NCBI GenBank assembly: GCA_040367435.1
Contig: BAABWY010000004.1
Coordinates: 186,001-250,000, forward strand
DNA length: 64,000 nt
Direction: 5' to 3'
DNA from: Hyphomicrobiales bacterium 4NK60-0047b
GTDB lineage: Bacteria > Pseudomonadota > Alphaproteobacteria > Rhizobiales > HXMU1428-3
The translations under genes and the position numbers were made by a program. Shown piece after piece: positions 28,661 to 38,179 of this stretch. Every line of letters starts with the position of its first letter. The first letter of the stretch is position 1. Below the pieces are notes generated by a model. That model was not told where the DNA came from. It saw nothing but the letters and a program-made list of their open reading frames with translations, and did no database searches.

Positions 28661-30556
28661 ATGCTAAGTGTTCTTCGCAAAGGTGCTACCACCTGGTTAG
28701 CCAAAATTTTAATTGGTTTATTGATTTTGAGTTTTGCTGTTTGGGGTGTTCAAGGGTTAATTCAAACTCAGGGCCAAACGGAACTTGCAAAAGTTGGTGA
28801 AATTGAAGTTTCTCGTCTGGATTATGAAAGACTTTACCCGACAGTTGTTAATGAGTGGAATACTCGTCTAAAGCAGCGCTTGAGCCGAGACCAATTGCGG
28901 GCTTTTGATATTCCGAGCCAAGTGAAATTCCGTCTCATTAATCAAGCTGTGGTTGATAATCATGCTAAAGAATTGGCGCTGGGTGTTTCTGATGATGCTA
29001 TTGGTGATGCCATTAAGAATGATCGCCAATTTCAGGATCAAGCCGGTAATTTCAATAAAGAATTGCTTAAACAAATTTTGCGATCTGAACGTATCTCTGA
29101 ACAAGGTTATTTTGACACTCAAAGAAATTCAGCTCTGCGAACCCAAGTGACAAGTTTATTCACTCAGAAAAAACGTATTCCTAAAGTTTTAATTGATAGT
29201 CTGTATCATTACCGAGAAGACAAGGTTGAAGCAGAATATTTTGTTGTTCCGACTAAGGGAATTAAGAAAGCAGCTGCTCCAACGGATGCGCAATTAAAGG
29301 AATTTTATAACCTATCAAAAAGTGCTTACAGAGCACCTGAGTTTCGTAAAGTGGCATTGTTCTCTCTTTCTCTAGAGGATTTGAAGAAAAAGGCCGTTCT
29401 GTCTGAAGAGGATGTGAATAAGACATATGAAGTGCGCAAAAAGCGCTTTAATTCACCTGAGAATAGGTCCTACAGCCAGATTGTTTTTGACAATATGGAA
29501 CAGGCCCTTGAAGCTCACAAGGCTCTGAACTCGGGAAAGAAATTTGATGAGGTCGCTAAAGAGTTTGGTAAAGACAAGAAGGCTGATGCTGTTGGTCCTG
29601 TGACTAAAAAAAGCATGGCTGATCCAAAACTTGCTAAGGCGATTTTTGATGTTAAAGACGGTGAATATACAGCGCCTGTTGAAGGCACTTTTGCTATCAC
29701 CATCGCCAAGGTGACAAAAACTGTGGCAGCCGTTGAGAAAACACTTAAGGATGTGCGCCCTCAGATCGAAAGTTATCTTAGGGAGATAGCGGCCCGCAAA
29801 GAGGTACGTAAACTTTTTGATAGAGTTGAAGATCTTCGTGCTAGTGGTATGAGCATTGCTGATGTTGCCAAGGAAATGGGCAGCAAATCCATTTTAATTG
29901 ATGCGATTTCTTCAAAGAGCCAAGGGCTTGATGGTAAGGCTGTTAAAGATTTGCCGGCGTCCCCTAAATTTATCAAATCTGTTTTTGCATCAGCTATAGG
30001 GGATGACACTGTCTCTGTTCGTCATGCAGATGGTGGGTATATTTGGTTTGATGTTTTAGAAATCACGCCTACACGGATTAAGCCGCAAGATGAAGTTAAA
30101 GACGCTTTATCGAAAGCGTGGACTACGCGTGAGAATAAAAAATTAGCGACTGAGTATGCGGCTTCTCTTGAAAAAGAAATTCAAGATGGCAAGAGTTTTG
30201 CGGATGTTGCTAAATCTTTGAAGGCTAAAGTTATTCAAGTTAAACCGGTTGGACGTGGTGCTGTGGTTGAAGATATCCCTGCCTTCTTTACCAACCGTTT
30301 GTTTACAGTGAAGACTGGGGGCATTGCTTCTGGATTAGATGCTTCTAATAAGAACTGGCTCATTGTTAAAGTTAAGAAACATGTTCCGGCTAAAACAACA
30401 GGTCCAGCTTATGATGCTTATGCTATTAAGCTTGAAAATGAGTTGCAGGAAGAGATGACAAACGATCTTGTCACTCAATATTTAGAAGGTGCAAAAGAGT
30501 TTTTTGGTGTGAGTGAAAACAAGCAGCTTTTCAATCAACTTAAAGATGCTCTTTAA
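28661..30556 (+). CDS. ppiD: Periplasmic folding chaperone/peptidyl-prolyl isomerase PpiD-like (SurA_N)
   Basis: 631 aa. A short cytoplasmic end and one membrane anchor (about residues 12-35, LIGLLILSFAVWGVQ) precede a SurA-type chaperone region (about 45-200) and a parvulin-type domain (about 245-360; VLSEEDVNKTYEVRKKRF, SQIVFD, KFDEVAKEFG). The C-terminal 250 residues have a second degenerate parvulin-like part. It assists folding of outer-membrane proteins at the periplasmic face of the inner membrane; BamA is also encoded in this window. It is followed by a strong terminator and then trpE. Confidence 0.93.
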   Translation: MLSVLRKGATTWLAKILIGLLILSFAVWGVQGLIQTQGQTELAKVGEIEVSRLDYERLYPTVVNEWNTRLKQRLSRDQLRAFDIPSQVKFRLINQAVVDNHAKELALGVSDDAIGDAIKNDRQFQDQAGNFNKELLKQILRSERISEQGYFDTQRNSALRTQVTSLFTQKKRIPKVLIDSLYHYREDKVEAEYFVVPTKGIKKAAAPTDAQLKEFYNLSKSAYRAPEFRKVALFSLSLEDLKKKAVLSEEDVNKTYEVRKKRFNSPENRSYSQIVFDNMEQALEAHKALNSGKKFDEVAKEFGKDKKADAVGPVTKKSMADPKLAKAIFDVKDGEYTAPVEGTFAITIAKVTKTVAAVEKTLKDVRPQIESYLREIAARKEVRKLFDRVEDLRASGMSIADVAKEMGSKSILIDAISSKSQGLDGKAVKDLPASPKFIKSVFASAIGDDTVSVRHADGGYIWFDVLEITPTRIKPQDEVKDALSKAWTTRENKKLATEYAASLEKEIQDGKSFADVAKSLKAKVIQVKPVGRGAVVEDIPAFFTNRLFTVKTGGIASGLDASNKNWLIVKVKKHVPAKTTGPAYDAYAIKLENELQEEMTNDLVTQYLEGAKEFFGVSENKQLFNQLKDAL

Positions 30557-30599
30557 AGCTTAATTTTCTTTTTGTATTTATTTTACTATTTTTATTGTT

Positions 30600-30655
30600 C
30601 TGTGCTCAAGGAATTCTCGATTAGAGGCTAATTTCCTTGAGCACAGTTTTGTTTT
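30600..30655 (+). terminator. Intrinsic terminator between ppiD and trpE
   Basis: CTGTGCTCAAGGAA (30600-30613) pairs perfectly with TTCCTTGAGCACAG (30633-30646), 14 bp with a 19-nt loop, followed by TTTTGTTTTAT. It ends less than 50 bp before the trpE start, so it either leaves little room for a trpE promoter or acts as an attenuator for trpE. Confidence 0.9.
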
Positions 30656-30692
30656 ATATGTTGGGCTGTATTTATTTTTCGAGGCTATTTTT

Positions 30693-32243
30693 ATGAATGA
30701 AGTTCCAAATTCAGGGGGACGTAAATTTGCCCCAGAACTTTCATCCTTTCAAAAGCTCTATAAAAAGGGACAGTCTCAAGTTGTCTGGGCACGGCTTGTT
30801 GCTGATTTGGAAACGCCTGTTTCGGCCTTTTTAAAATTAACTGAGCGTTGCCCGCAAAATAGTTTTCTTTTTGAAAGTGTTGAAGGCGGTGCTGTTCGTG
30901 GGCGCTATTCTGCTATTGGTTTAAAACCGGACCTTATTTTTCAAAGCAATGGTAAATCTGCTGAAATTAATGAAAGCTGTCTTGAAGGGAAAACTGAATT
31001 TAGTCCTCTCCCCTCACCAACACTTGATGCGATGCGAGAGTTGCTTAAACGCTCTAAGATAGACTTACCAGATGAGTTGCCCCCTATGTCTGCTGGTGTG
31101 TTTGGCTATATGGCTTATGACACAGTTCGTTTGATGGAACATTTACCTGATGTGAATGAAGATGTTTTGGGTGTACCTGATAGTATTTTTGTTCGCCCTA
31201 CCATTATGGTCATTTTTGATGCTGTTAAAGATGAAATGGTTATGGTTCATAGGGTTGATGTGAAGGATGGTATTTCAGCTAAAAAGGCCTATCTAACTGC
31301 ACTTGAGAATTTAAAATCTGCAATTTTAGATTTGAATGCTCCTGTTCCCCACCAACAGGATTTTGATGAGGAAGATGGCTCTCTAGTGTTTGAAGAACCA
31401 TCTTCAAACACGCCACCTAAGAAATATAAAGAGATGGTCAAAAAGGCGCAGGACTATATCACTGAAGGTGATATCTTTCAGGTTGTTTTGAGCCAACGTT
31501 TTACGGCTCCGTTTTCATTGCCACCCTTCTCTCTTTATCGAGCTTTGCGCCGTACAAATCCTTCACCATTTCTTTATTATCTCAATTTCACTGATTTTTC
31601 GGTGATTGGATCTAGTCCTGAAATCTTGGTACGTGCACGTAATGAAGTTGTTACCGTTCGGCCGATTGCCGGAACGCGGCCACGCGGGAAAACTGAGACT
31701 GAAGATATCGCTCTTGGTGAGGATTTGTTAGCTGACCCTAAAGAATGTGCTGAGCATCTCATGTTGCTTGATTTAGGCCGCAATGATGTTGGCCGGGTTT
31801 CAAAAACGGGTAGCGTTACTGTGACGGATCAATTCTTTTTAGAAAGATATAGTCATGTGATGCACATTGTCTCGAATGTTGAGGGAAAGCTTGCATCTGA
31901 ATTTGATGAGATTGATGCCTTAATGGCAGGCTTTCCGGCAGGAACGGTATCTGGTGCACCAAAAGTACGGGCCATGGAAATTATTGATGAGTTAGAAGTA
32001 CATAAGCGCGGTATTTATGCCGGATGTGTTGGTTATTTTTCAGCGACTGGTGAAATGGATAGCTGTATTGTTTTGCGCACTGCAATTGTTAAGAATGGTG
32101 AAATGCATGTGCAGGCCGGGGCTGGTATTGTGGCAGACTCTGTTCCTCAATCTGAATTTGATGAATGTGTGAATAAGGCAAAAGCATTGTTTAGTGCCAG
32201 GACTGAGGCTCTAAGATTTGCTGGTATTAAGAGAAATACTTAA
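30693..32243 (+). CDS. trpE: Anthranilate synthase component I
   Basis: 516 aa, stand-alone TrpE without the TrpG fusion seen in many rhizobia. N-terminal tryptophan-feedback region (about 40-75, with FLFESVEGG in place of LLES), then the chorismate-binding domain: VVLSQRFTAPF, LNFTDFSVIGSSPE, RPIAGTRPRGKTE, LLADPKECAEHLMLLDLGRNDVGR in two segments, FPAGTVSGAPKVRAMEII and QAGAGIVADSVP. Makes anthranilate from chorismate with TrpG. GAGG about 9 nt before the ATG supports the start. A phosphohistidine-phosphatase gene lies between it and trpG. Confidence 0.97.
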   Translation: MNEVPNSGGRKFAPELSSFQKLYKKGQSQVVWARLVADLETPVSAFLKLTERCPQNSFLFESVEGGAVRGRYSAIGLKPDLIFQSNGKSAEINESCLEGKTEFSPLPSPTLDAMRELLKRSKIDLPDELPPMSAGVFGYMAYDTVRLMEHLPDVNEDVLGVPDSIFVRPTIMVIFDAVKDEMVMVHRVDVKDGISAKKAYLTALENLKSAILDLNAPVPHQQDFDEEDGSLVFEEPSSNTPPKKYKEMVKKAQDYITEGDIFQVVLSQRFTAPFSLPPFSLYRALRRTNPSPFLYYLNFTDFSVIGSSPEILVRARNEVVTVRPIAGTRPRGKTETEDIALGEDLLADPKECAEHLMLLDLGRNDVGRVSKTGSVTVTDQFFLERYSHVMHIVSNVEGKLASEFDEIDALMAGFPAGTVSGAPKVRAMEIIDELEVHKRGIYAGCVGYFSATGEMDSCIVLRTAIVKNGEMHVQAGAGIVADSVPQSEFDECVNKAKALFSARTEALRFAGIKRNT

Positions 32244-32291
32244 ACGCAAGGCTTACCCGGTTAATTGCATTTAAAATGCTGGAGGGTATTA

Positions 32292-32861
32292 ATGTTAGAC
32301 TTATATATTTTGCGGCATGCTAAATCGAGCTGGAAAGATGAGAGCCTAGAAGATTTTGATCGTCCACTGAATAAACGCGGGAAACTTAATGCGGCTTCCA
32401 TGGGGGAGTTTTTAAGTGGTTCTGTTATTCAACCTGACATGGTCCTATGCTCTACTGCAAAGCGGTGCAAACAAACGCTAAAGTTGTTGCTATCTAGCGG
32501 ATTTTCTCCTTCTCAACAGAAGTTCTTAGATCGTTTGTACCTTGCGCGTGCTGACGAAATAATGAACGAGATTCAAAGTTCATCAAATTTGATCTCTTCA
32601 CTAATGATTATCGGACATAATCCTGGTTTAGAGGATTTGGTGCAAAAGCTTATTAAAGACAAAACCAGCTCGGATTATTTATCTCTTCTTGATAAATTTC
32701 CAACATGTGCTTTTGCTCAGATACAGTTTAACAAAGATAATGGGCAGCTTAATAAAAATAAAGGGCAATTTAACACAGGTAGCTGGACGAAGCTTGCCCC
32801 TAACAGTGGAACCCTTTATTGTTATTTAACACCAAAACATCACCTTTCTCAGGACAACTAA
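32292..32861 (+). CDS. SixA-type histidine phosphatase superfamily protein
   Basis: 189 aa. The N-terminal [11 protein letters not shown] is the RHG/RHA catalytic motif of the histidine phosphatase superfamily; [23 protein letters not shown] and [13 protein letters not shown] carry the other catalytic Arg and His residues. SixA proteins dephosphorylate phosphohistidine, for example on phosphotransfer proteins. The C-terminal part has a short Asn/Lys/Gly/Gln tandem motif ([13 protein letters not shown]). The start is set at the ATG preceded by GGAGGG; the upstream extension is not used. It sits between trpE and trpG (5 bp before trpG), so it is co-transcribed with trp genes. Substrate unknown. 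Confidence 0.87.
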   Translation: MLDLYILRHAKSSWKDESLEDFDRPLNKRGKLNAASMGEFLSGSVIQPDMVLCSTAKRCKQTLKLLLSSGFSPSQQKFLDRLYLARADEIMNEIQSSSNLISSLMIIGHNPGLEDLVQKLIKDKTSSDYLSLLDKFPTCAFAQIQFNKDNGQLNKNKGQFNTGSWTKLAPNSGTLYCYLTPKHHLSQDN

Positions 32862-32866
32862 ATTTA

Positions 32867-33478
32867 ATGATCACACTTATCGATAATTACGACAGTTTCA
32901 CCTATAATCTGGTTCATTACATTGGAGATCTTGGTGTTACCTCAGATGTTGTACGTAATGATAAAATTACAGTCAACAAAGTTATTAAATCCAAACCTCA
33001 AGCTATTGTTCTCTCACCGGGGCCATGCACGCCTAATGAAGCAGGTATTTGTCTTGAGTTAATTAAGAAAGCAGCGGGTAAGTTTCCTATTTTTGGTGTC
33101 TGTCTGGGGCATCAGTCTATAGGCCAGGCTTTTGGTGGGACTGTTCTGAAAGCTCCGGAACTTATGCATGGTAAAACTTCAGAAATTATCCATGATAATC
33201 ATTCTGTTTTTAAAGGATTGCCCTCTCCTTTTACAGCAACAAGATATCATTCGCTTATTGTTGAAAGAGAGACGTTGCCAGATTGTTTAGAAATTACCGC
33301 AGAGAGTTCTGATGGGTTGATTATGGGGTTAGCTCATAAAGATTATCCAATTTTTGGTGTGCAATTTCATCCCGAAAGTATTGCGTCTGATTTTGGTCAT
33401 CAGATTTTAGCTAATTTTCTTGAAAGTGCTGGCCTTTCGGTTGATCATCAAATTTTAGAAAAACAGGCCAATGTATAA
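32867..33478 (+). CDS. trpG: Anthranilate synthase component II (glutamine amidotransferase)
   Basis: 203 aa from the ATG at 32867. Begins [18 protein letters not shown], as TrpG/PabA does. Class I amidotransferase triad: Cys in [16 protein letters not shown], His and Glu in [10 protein letters not shown]; the oxyanion region [12 protein letters not shown] is present. It feeds ammonia from glutamine to TrpE and may also serve aminodeoxychorismate synthase. The open frame extends upstream to 32819 but that would overlap the phosphatase by 43 bp; the chosen ATG follows its stop by 5 bp. Confidence 0.95.
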   Translation: MITLIDNYDSFTYNLVHYIGDLGVTSDVVRNDKITVNKVIKSKPQAIVLSPGPCTPNEAGICLELIKKAAGKFPIFGVCLGHQSIGQAFGGTVLKAPELMHGKTSEIIHDNHSVFKGLPSPFTATRYHSLIVERETLPDCLEITAESSDGLIMGLAHKDYPIFGVQFHPESIASDFGHQILANFLESAGLSVDHQILEKQANV

Positions 33479-33579
33479 GAAGTTAGTGCATAATAAATTA
33501 GTGCATCAAGCAACGGTTTTAAGCCTGTATTTATTGTAAATTATTTTGGACATTTTATTCGTTTGATAGTGGGGACAAA

Positions 33580-34596
33580 ATGGCGCGCATCGAAGATTAC
33601 ATTCAAATTGTATCAACGGGGACGAGTTTATCTCGCCAAGAAGCCTCTGAAGCTTTCGAGCTTCTTATGACAGGTCAAGCGGAACCAGCTCAAATTGGTG
33701 GTTTTCTCATGGCGCTTAGAGTGCGCGGAGAAACTGTTGATGAAATAACAGGTGCGGCTGAAGTGATGCGGGCTAAGGCAACCGGTGTTAAAGCGCCAGA
33801 TGGTGCCGTTGATACTTGCGGAACTGGCGGCGATAGTTCTGGTACATATAATATTTCCACTTGTAGTTCTTTTGTTGTGGCTGGTGCTGGTATTCCGGTT
33901 GCGAAACATGGGAATAAATCTATTTCATCCAAATCTGGATCTGCCGATGTGTTGGCCTCATTAGGTGTTAATTTAGATGTGACACCTGAACTGGTTGAAA
34001 CCTGTATTAAAGAAGCTAATATTGGATTTATGTTTGCACCAGCACATCACTCTGCTGTTCGCCATGTTGGCCCAGCTCGTGCTTCGCTTGGTGTGCGGAC
34101 AATTTTTAATTTATTAGGCCCTCTTTCTAACCCGGCTGGGGCAAAACGACAGGTTCTTGGTGTTTTCTCTGATGAATGGTTAGTACCACTAGCAGAAGTG
34201 CTGCGCACATTGGGTTCGACAAAACTCTGGGTAGTTCATGGTGCTGATGGGCTTGATGAATTATCAACTACTGGAGACACCAAAGTAGCGGCCCTTGATA
34301 ATGGTGAGATCACAACTTTTACCGTACACCCTGAGGACGTTGGATTACCACTTGCAAGCATGGATATGCTAAAAGGGGGTGATTCTGAAGTGAATGCTGC
34401 GGCCATTAAGGAAGTTTTAAAGGGTGAGATGGGACCATTCAGGGATATTGTTTTGCTAAATGCTGGCGCAGCTCTTGTTGTTAGTGGTCAAGTCAATGAT
34501 TTAAAAGAGGCAGTTGCACTGGCTGGTAAAGCCATTGATGACGGCAAAGCGCTTGAAGCATTGGATACACTGATTAAATTGACGAATGCTCAGTAA
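33580..34596 (+). CDS. trpD: Anthranilate phosphoribosyltransferase
   Basis: 338 aa. Phosphoribosyl-diphosphate binding [38 protein letters not shown], and [31 protein letters not shown] (two joined family blocks) are all seen. Second enzyme of the tryptophan branch. It follows trpG by 101 bp, a spacer with a short direct repeat TTAGTGCAT (about 33483 and 33498) but no hairpin. TrpC follows after 164 bp. Confidence 0.97.
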   Translation: MARIEDYIQIVSTGTSLSRQEASEAFELLMTGQAEPAQIGGFLMALRVRGETVDEITGAAEVMRAKATGVKAPDGAVDTCGTGGDSSGTYNISTCSSFVVAGAGIPVAKHGNKSISSKSGSADVLASLGVNLDVTPELVETCIKEANIGFMFAPAHHSAVRHVGPARASLGVRTIFNLLGPLSNPAGAKRQVLGVFSDEWLVPLAEVLRTLGSTKLWVVHGADGLDELSTTGDTKVAALDNGEITTFTVHPEDVGLPLASMDMLKGGDSEVNAAAIKEVLKGEMGPFRDIVLLNAGAALVVSGQVNDLKEAVALAGKAIDDGKALEALDTLIKLTNAQ

Positions 34597-34760
34597 TTTG
34601 GGCTCAATTATTTAGTCGCTGTCATTACTGCGAAGTAGTTTGTGCAAAGCCGCAAGAGTAAGGTAGGCGATGCTTTGAAATTTCGCTTAAATGGAGACTT
34701 TCTAACTCACAGAGACATTCTCTGATTTTATTTTGATTTTTTATTTTTAGGACCTCAGTT

Positions 34761-36434
34761 ATGAAAAATATGCTGGATCGAATTATTGCTCACAAAGCTA
34801 AAGAGGTGGCCAATGCCAAGAATATTTTACCTCTTTCAGAAATCGAGACACAAGCAAGGGCTGCAACAGCGCCACGCGGGTTTATAAAGTCAATTCAGAA
34901 ATTTCATAATGAAGGCAAGCCAGCACTGATTGCTGAGATTAAAAAAGCCAGTCCATCGAAAGGTCTTATCCGACCTGATTTTGATCCAGCTCATTTAGCT
35001 GACGCTTATGAAACAGGTGGTGCCGCCTGTATTTCAGTTTTAACTGATATTGCTTTTTTCCAAGGTCATCCGCAATATTTAAAAGAAGTCCGCACAGCAT
35101 CAACTTTGCCAGTTTTACGAAAAGACTTCATGATTGATACGTACCAGGTTGTGGAAGCGCGGGCTTGGGGTGCTGATTGTATTTTAGTGATTATGGCAGC
35201 TGTTGATGATGTGGTTGCTCAATCTATTACGAATATGGCGCGCAAGTGGGGAATGGATGTACTTATTGAAGTCCATAATCGCCAGGAATTAGAACGCGCG
35301 TTGAAATTGAATTCTGTTTTGATTGGTATTAACAACCGTAATTTGCAGACATTTGATATCACGTTAGAGACAACTGAAGGCTTGGCCCCGCTTATTCCTA
35401 AGGACCGTATTATTATCAGTGAAAGTGGCATTAGCACTCATGATGATTTGGTTAGACTTTCAAAGATTGGTGCGAATACTTTTCTTGTTGGTGAAACTTT
35501 GATGCGCAAGGAAAATGTTGAACTTGCAACAAAAGTTCTTCTTGGTACGGAGGCTGCTCCTGATTTTTTTCCTGAAGTGAAGGGAGGAGATGCGAATGTC
35601 AAAGACACAGCCGATAAGTCGACCTCGCTTCCTACCCCTTCACAAGATGATGCCAGTGTTCAATCAATAGATGAGAATAAGTTCAATGAAGAACTTCAAC
35701 AATCTAATGACACTTCTCTCCAGGCTGCGAATATTAAAATTCAAGATGTGGAGCTTTTAGGCGACAATTTTGAATCTGCGATTGAAGAGCTTGGTGCCTT
35801 GATTAACTCTGGTTCTGAAGCATCTACAGCTCCTATAACACAGAAACCAGAATCTGAAATTGAGCAGGATGCAACTCAATCGCCAATTGAACCCCACGAG
35901 CCGCAAAAAGCTAAAGGGAGCCCCATGGACCAAAGTGAGGCTCTGGGCAAACTATCTCATGTCAATGAAGCTGGTGCTGCTCATATGGTTGATATTTCTG
36001 AAAAAGGCGTCACTCAACGAGTTGCGACAGCAGAAGGGTTTGTTTCGATGCAGCCCGATACGCTTGCTCAAATCCAACAGAATGCGATGAAAAAGGGAGA
36101 CGTTTTAGCGACTGCTCGTATTGCTGGAATTATGGCCGCTAAAAAGACGTCTGATCTAATACCTTTATGTCACCCCTTGCCTGTTACCGGTGTAGAAGTG
36201 GATTTCACTCCTGTGACAGATCATCAAACGGGAATTTTAGTACAAGCAACTGTTAAGGTGGATGGAAAAACCGGTGTTGAGATGGAAGCATTAACAGCGG
36301 TGTCTGTATCATGCCTTACTATTTATGATATGGCAAAAGCGATTGATAAGGGGATGACTTTCTCTGGCGTTCGATTGATTGAAAAAACAGGCGGTAAGTC
36401 TGGTACGTACAGAGCACCTGATGCTGCTGAATAA
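34761..36434 (+). CDS. trpC-moaC: Fusion of indole-3-glycerol phosphate synthase (TrpC) and cyclic pyranopterin phosphate synthase (MoaC)
   Basis: 557 aa in a single frame. Residues 1-262 are Trp[46 protein letters not shown]. Residues 389-557 are Moa[66 protein letters not shown]. Between them lies an acidic, Ser/Gln/Asp-rich linker of about 125 residues with no known domain. In related genomes trpC and moaC are separate neighbours. An internal ATG at 35925 with AAAGGGAG 4 nt before it could yield free MoaC, so two products may be made. TrpC serves tryptophan and MoaC serves molybdenum cofactor synthesis; no metabolic link is known. Confidence 0.92.
   Translation: MKNMLDRIIAHKAKEVANAKNILPLSEIETQARAATAPRGFIKSIQKFHNEGKPALIAEIKKASPSKGLIRPDFDPAHLADAYETGGAACISVLTDIAFFQGHPQYLKEVRTASTLPVLRKDFMIDTYQVVEARAWGADCILVIMAAVDDVVAQSITNMARKWGMDVLIEVHNRQELERALKLNSVLIGINNRNLQTFDITLETTEGLAPLIPKDRIIISESGISTHDDLVRLSKIGANTFLVGETLMRKENVELATKVLLGTEAAPDFFPEVKGGDANVKDTADKSTSLPTPSQDDASVQSIDENKFNEELQQSNDTSLQAANIKIQDVELLGDNFESAIEELGALINSGSEASTAPITQKPESEIEQDATQSPIEPHEPQKAKGSPMDQSEALGKLSHVNEAGAAHMVDISEKGVTQRVATAEGFVSMQPDTLAQIQQNAMKKGDVLATARIAGIMAAKKTSDLIPLCHPLPVTGVEVDFTPVTDHQTGILVQATVKVDGKTGVEMEALTAVSVSCLTIYDMAKAIDKGMTFSGVRLIEKTGGKSGTYRAPDAAE
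35914..35927 (+). promoter_or_regulatory. Internal ribosome binding site and start codon for MoaC inside trpC-moaC
   Basis: AAAGGGAG ends at 35920, four bases before the in-frame ATG at 35925 (codon 389). Translation from here gives [17 protein letters not shown], which is a normal MoaC N-terminus of 169 residues. This is one of the better Shine-Dalgarno matches in the window. Whether it is used is inferred. Confidence 0.6.
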
Positions 36435-36479
36435 CTATTTTATTTTTTATCAATGTCATGAGTTAATTCGGAGAGTTTG

Positions 36480-37697
36480 ATGAGTTTAATTTCAGTTGCT
36501 GATGCCCAAGCCCGTATGATTGCTAAGGGACAGCTTATGGCAACTGAAAATTTGCCTTTGGAACTTTGTGCCGGGCGGGTTACTTCAGAAGATGTTTTGG
36601 CTAAGATTACTCAACCTCCATTTGATGCCTCAGCTATGGATGGTTATGCCGTTCGCTCAGTTGATTGTACATCGCTTCCTCAATCCTTTAAATTAATTGG
36701 TGAAAGTTCTGCTGGTCATCCATTTAGTGGGGAGCTTTCGGCTGGTAACGCTGTTCGTATTTTTACAGGGGCTGTTGTGCCATCTGGTGCTGATGCGATT
36801 GCGATACAAGAGGATTGTGATCGGCCTGATGATGAAAACGTTGTGGTAAAAGAGGTCTCCCCTCCAGGCAAATTTATTCGTGTTGCGGGTTATGACTTTC
36901 ATGAAGGTGATGAGCTTGTTACAAAAGGGACAACACTTGGATACAGGCATCTAGCATTGCTGGCATCTATGAATGTTGCTTCAGTTGAAGTTTACAAAAA
37001 ACCAAAAGTTGCCATTATCGCGACAGGTGATGAATTGGTTTCTCCTGGTGAAGTCTTATCGACGGGGCAAATAATTTCCTCTATTCCTTTTGGTATGAAG
37101 CATCTGCTAGAAAAGGCTGGTGCCGAGGCTCACTGTTTGGGTATTGCGAAAGATGATCTTCAAAGCCTTAGCGATATTTTATCGACTGCAAAAGATCCTC
37201 AAAATGAATTTGATATAATTGTTACTATTGGCGGGGCGTCTGTTGGCGACCATGATTTGGTGCAAGAGGCTTTGAAGCTAGCTGGTATGGAGCTTGATTT
37301 TTGGCGGATTGCTATGCGTCCAGGAAAGCCATTAATGGTTGGGTCTTTAAACAATCAAAGTATTGTTGGCGTACCTGGCAACCCAGTATCCGCTCTTATA
37401 TGTTCTGAGATTTTTGTGGTACCGCTTATTCGCTCGATGCTTGGTCATTCATCCCCAATTAAAGTGACAAGCCAAGCGGTCTTGCAAAATGAAGTTAGTT
37501 CTAATGGTCCACGAAAACACTATATGCGTAGTTTTTTCTGGGTTGATGATAAGGGCCAACAAAGAGTTAAATGCGTTGAGAATCAGGATAGTTCTTTACA
37601 GGCTACTTTTGCTTTCTCTAACTGTTTGATTGTTCGGGCCCCTCATTCTGACACTGCTAATCAAGGTGAGCTTGTTGATATTTATCCGCTTGATTAG
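36480..37697 (+). CDS. moeA: Molybdopterin molybdenumtransferase MoeA
   Basis: 405 aa. QPPFDASAMDGYAVR, IFTGAVVPSGADAIAIQEDC, the MoCF-domain motifs TGDELV and TIGGASVGDHD, and AMRPGKPLMVG with GVPGNPVSALI show MoeA. It inserts molybdate into adenylylated molybdopterin. It follows the MoaC part of trpC-moaC by 45 bp, so molybdenum cofactor genes are co-transcribed. Start at the ATG preceded by GGAGAG with 4-nt spacing; a TTG one codon earlier is unlikely. Confidence 0.96.
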   Translation: MSLISVADAQARMIAKGQLMATENLPLELCAGRVTSEDVLAKITQPPFDASAMDGYAVRSVDCTSLPQSFKLIGESSAGHPFSGELSAGNAVRIFTGAVVPSGADAIAIQEDCDRPDDENVVVKEVSPPGKFIRVAGYDFHEGDELVTKGTTLGYRHLALLASMNVASVEVYKKPKVAIIATGDELVSPGEVLSTGQIISSIPFGMKHLLEKAGAEAHCLGIAKDDLQSLSDILSTAKDPQNEFDIIVTIGGASVGDHDLVQEALKLAGMELDFWRIAMRPGKPLMVGSLNNQSIVGVPGNPVSALICSEIFVVPLIRSMLGHSSPIKVTSQAVLQNEVSSNGPRKHYMRSFFWVDDKGQQRVKCVENQDSSLQATFAFSNCLIVRAPHSDTANQGELVDIYPLD

Positions 37698-37880
37698 AAT
37701 GGTAATTAGGAATTTAAGCTCAAATTCAGCTACTTAGGTCAATTGTTACGAGCTTTGTAAAAACTGCAACGCTGAGTTGATTAAATTGATCTACCTCATT
37801 TCATTCTGTTTCCCTATCTTTAGTACAGGAGAAAGTTTTCTCAGTAACCGGTGTTCACTAAACACTTAAGGAGAAACACA

Positions 37881-38081
37881 ATGTCATATGAAACTAAAGA
37901 CATTACTATTGATGAATTGAACTATCACATTACTCAAGCTCACAAACTAAGAAGTGAAGCTGTGTATGATGCATTTTCACATATTGGCCATTCCGGTACA
38001 GCTGCACTTTCTACAGCTCGTGATGTTTTGAACCATATTCATCTACCTAAATGGAGTAAAATGAAGGCTGACCTTCACTAA
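37881..38081 (+). CDS. Small protein of 66 aa, unknown
   Basis: Translated from the ATG at 37881, which has a very strong ribosome site (AAGGAG, 8 nt upstream). The protein reads as a helical, His-rich small protein: ITIDELNYHITQAHKLRSEAVYDAF, then a Gly/Ser/Ala stretch and a basic end (KWSKMKADLH). No signal peptide or membrane segment. It stands alone between moeA and lexA, with 183 bp upstream and its own strong terminator 28 bp downstream, so it is probably highly expressed. It recalls short alphaproteobacterial proteins with an 'A-x-x-LR-x-E/Q' helix, but I cannot name a family. Confidence 0.75.
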   Translation: MSYETKDITIDELNYHITQAHKLRSEAVYDAFSHIGHSGTAALSTARDVLNHIHLPKWSKMKADLH

Positions 38082-38108
38082 ATTATTTCCATTTAATTTT
38101 ATGAATTT

Positions 38109-38143
38109 AAAGGATCGCAATTAAATATTGCGATCCTTTTTTT
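38109..38143 (+). terminator. Intrinsic terminator after the 66-aa gene
   Basis: AAAGGATCGCAA (38109-38120) pairs perfectly with TTGCGATCCTTT (38128-38139), 12 bp with a 7-nt loop, followed by a run of T to 38143. It isolates lexA from the upstream genes. Confidence 0.93.
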
Positions 38144-38179
38144 GTCTTTTACTGATGTAAAGGTTTTTTTGGACTTGCG

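Noticed and set aside
30557-30692. Trp leader peptide before trpE
   Set aside because: The only micro-frame (30658-30696, overlapping the trpE start) has no Trp codon and no ribosome binding site.
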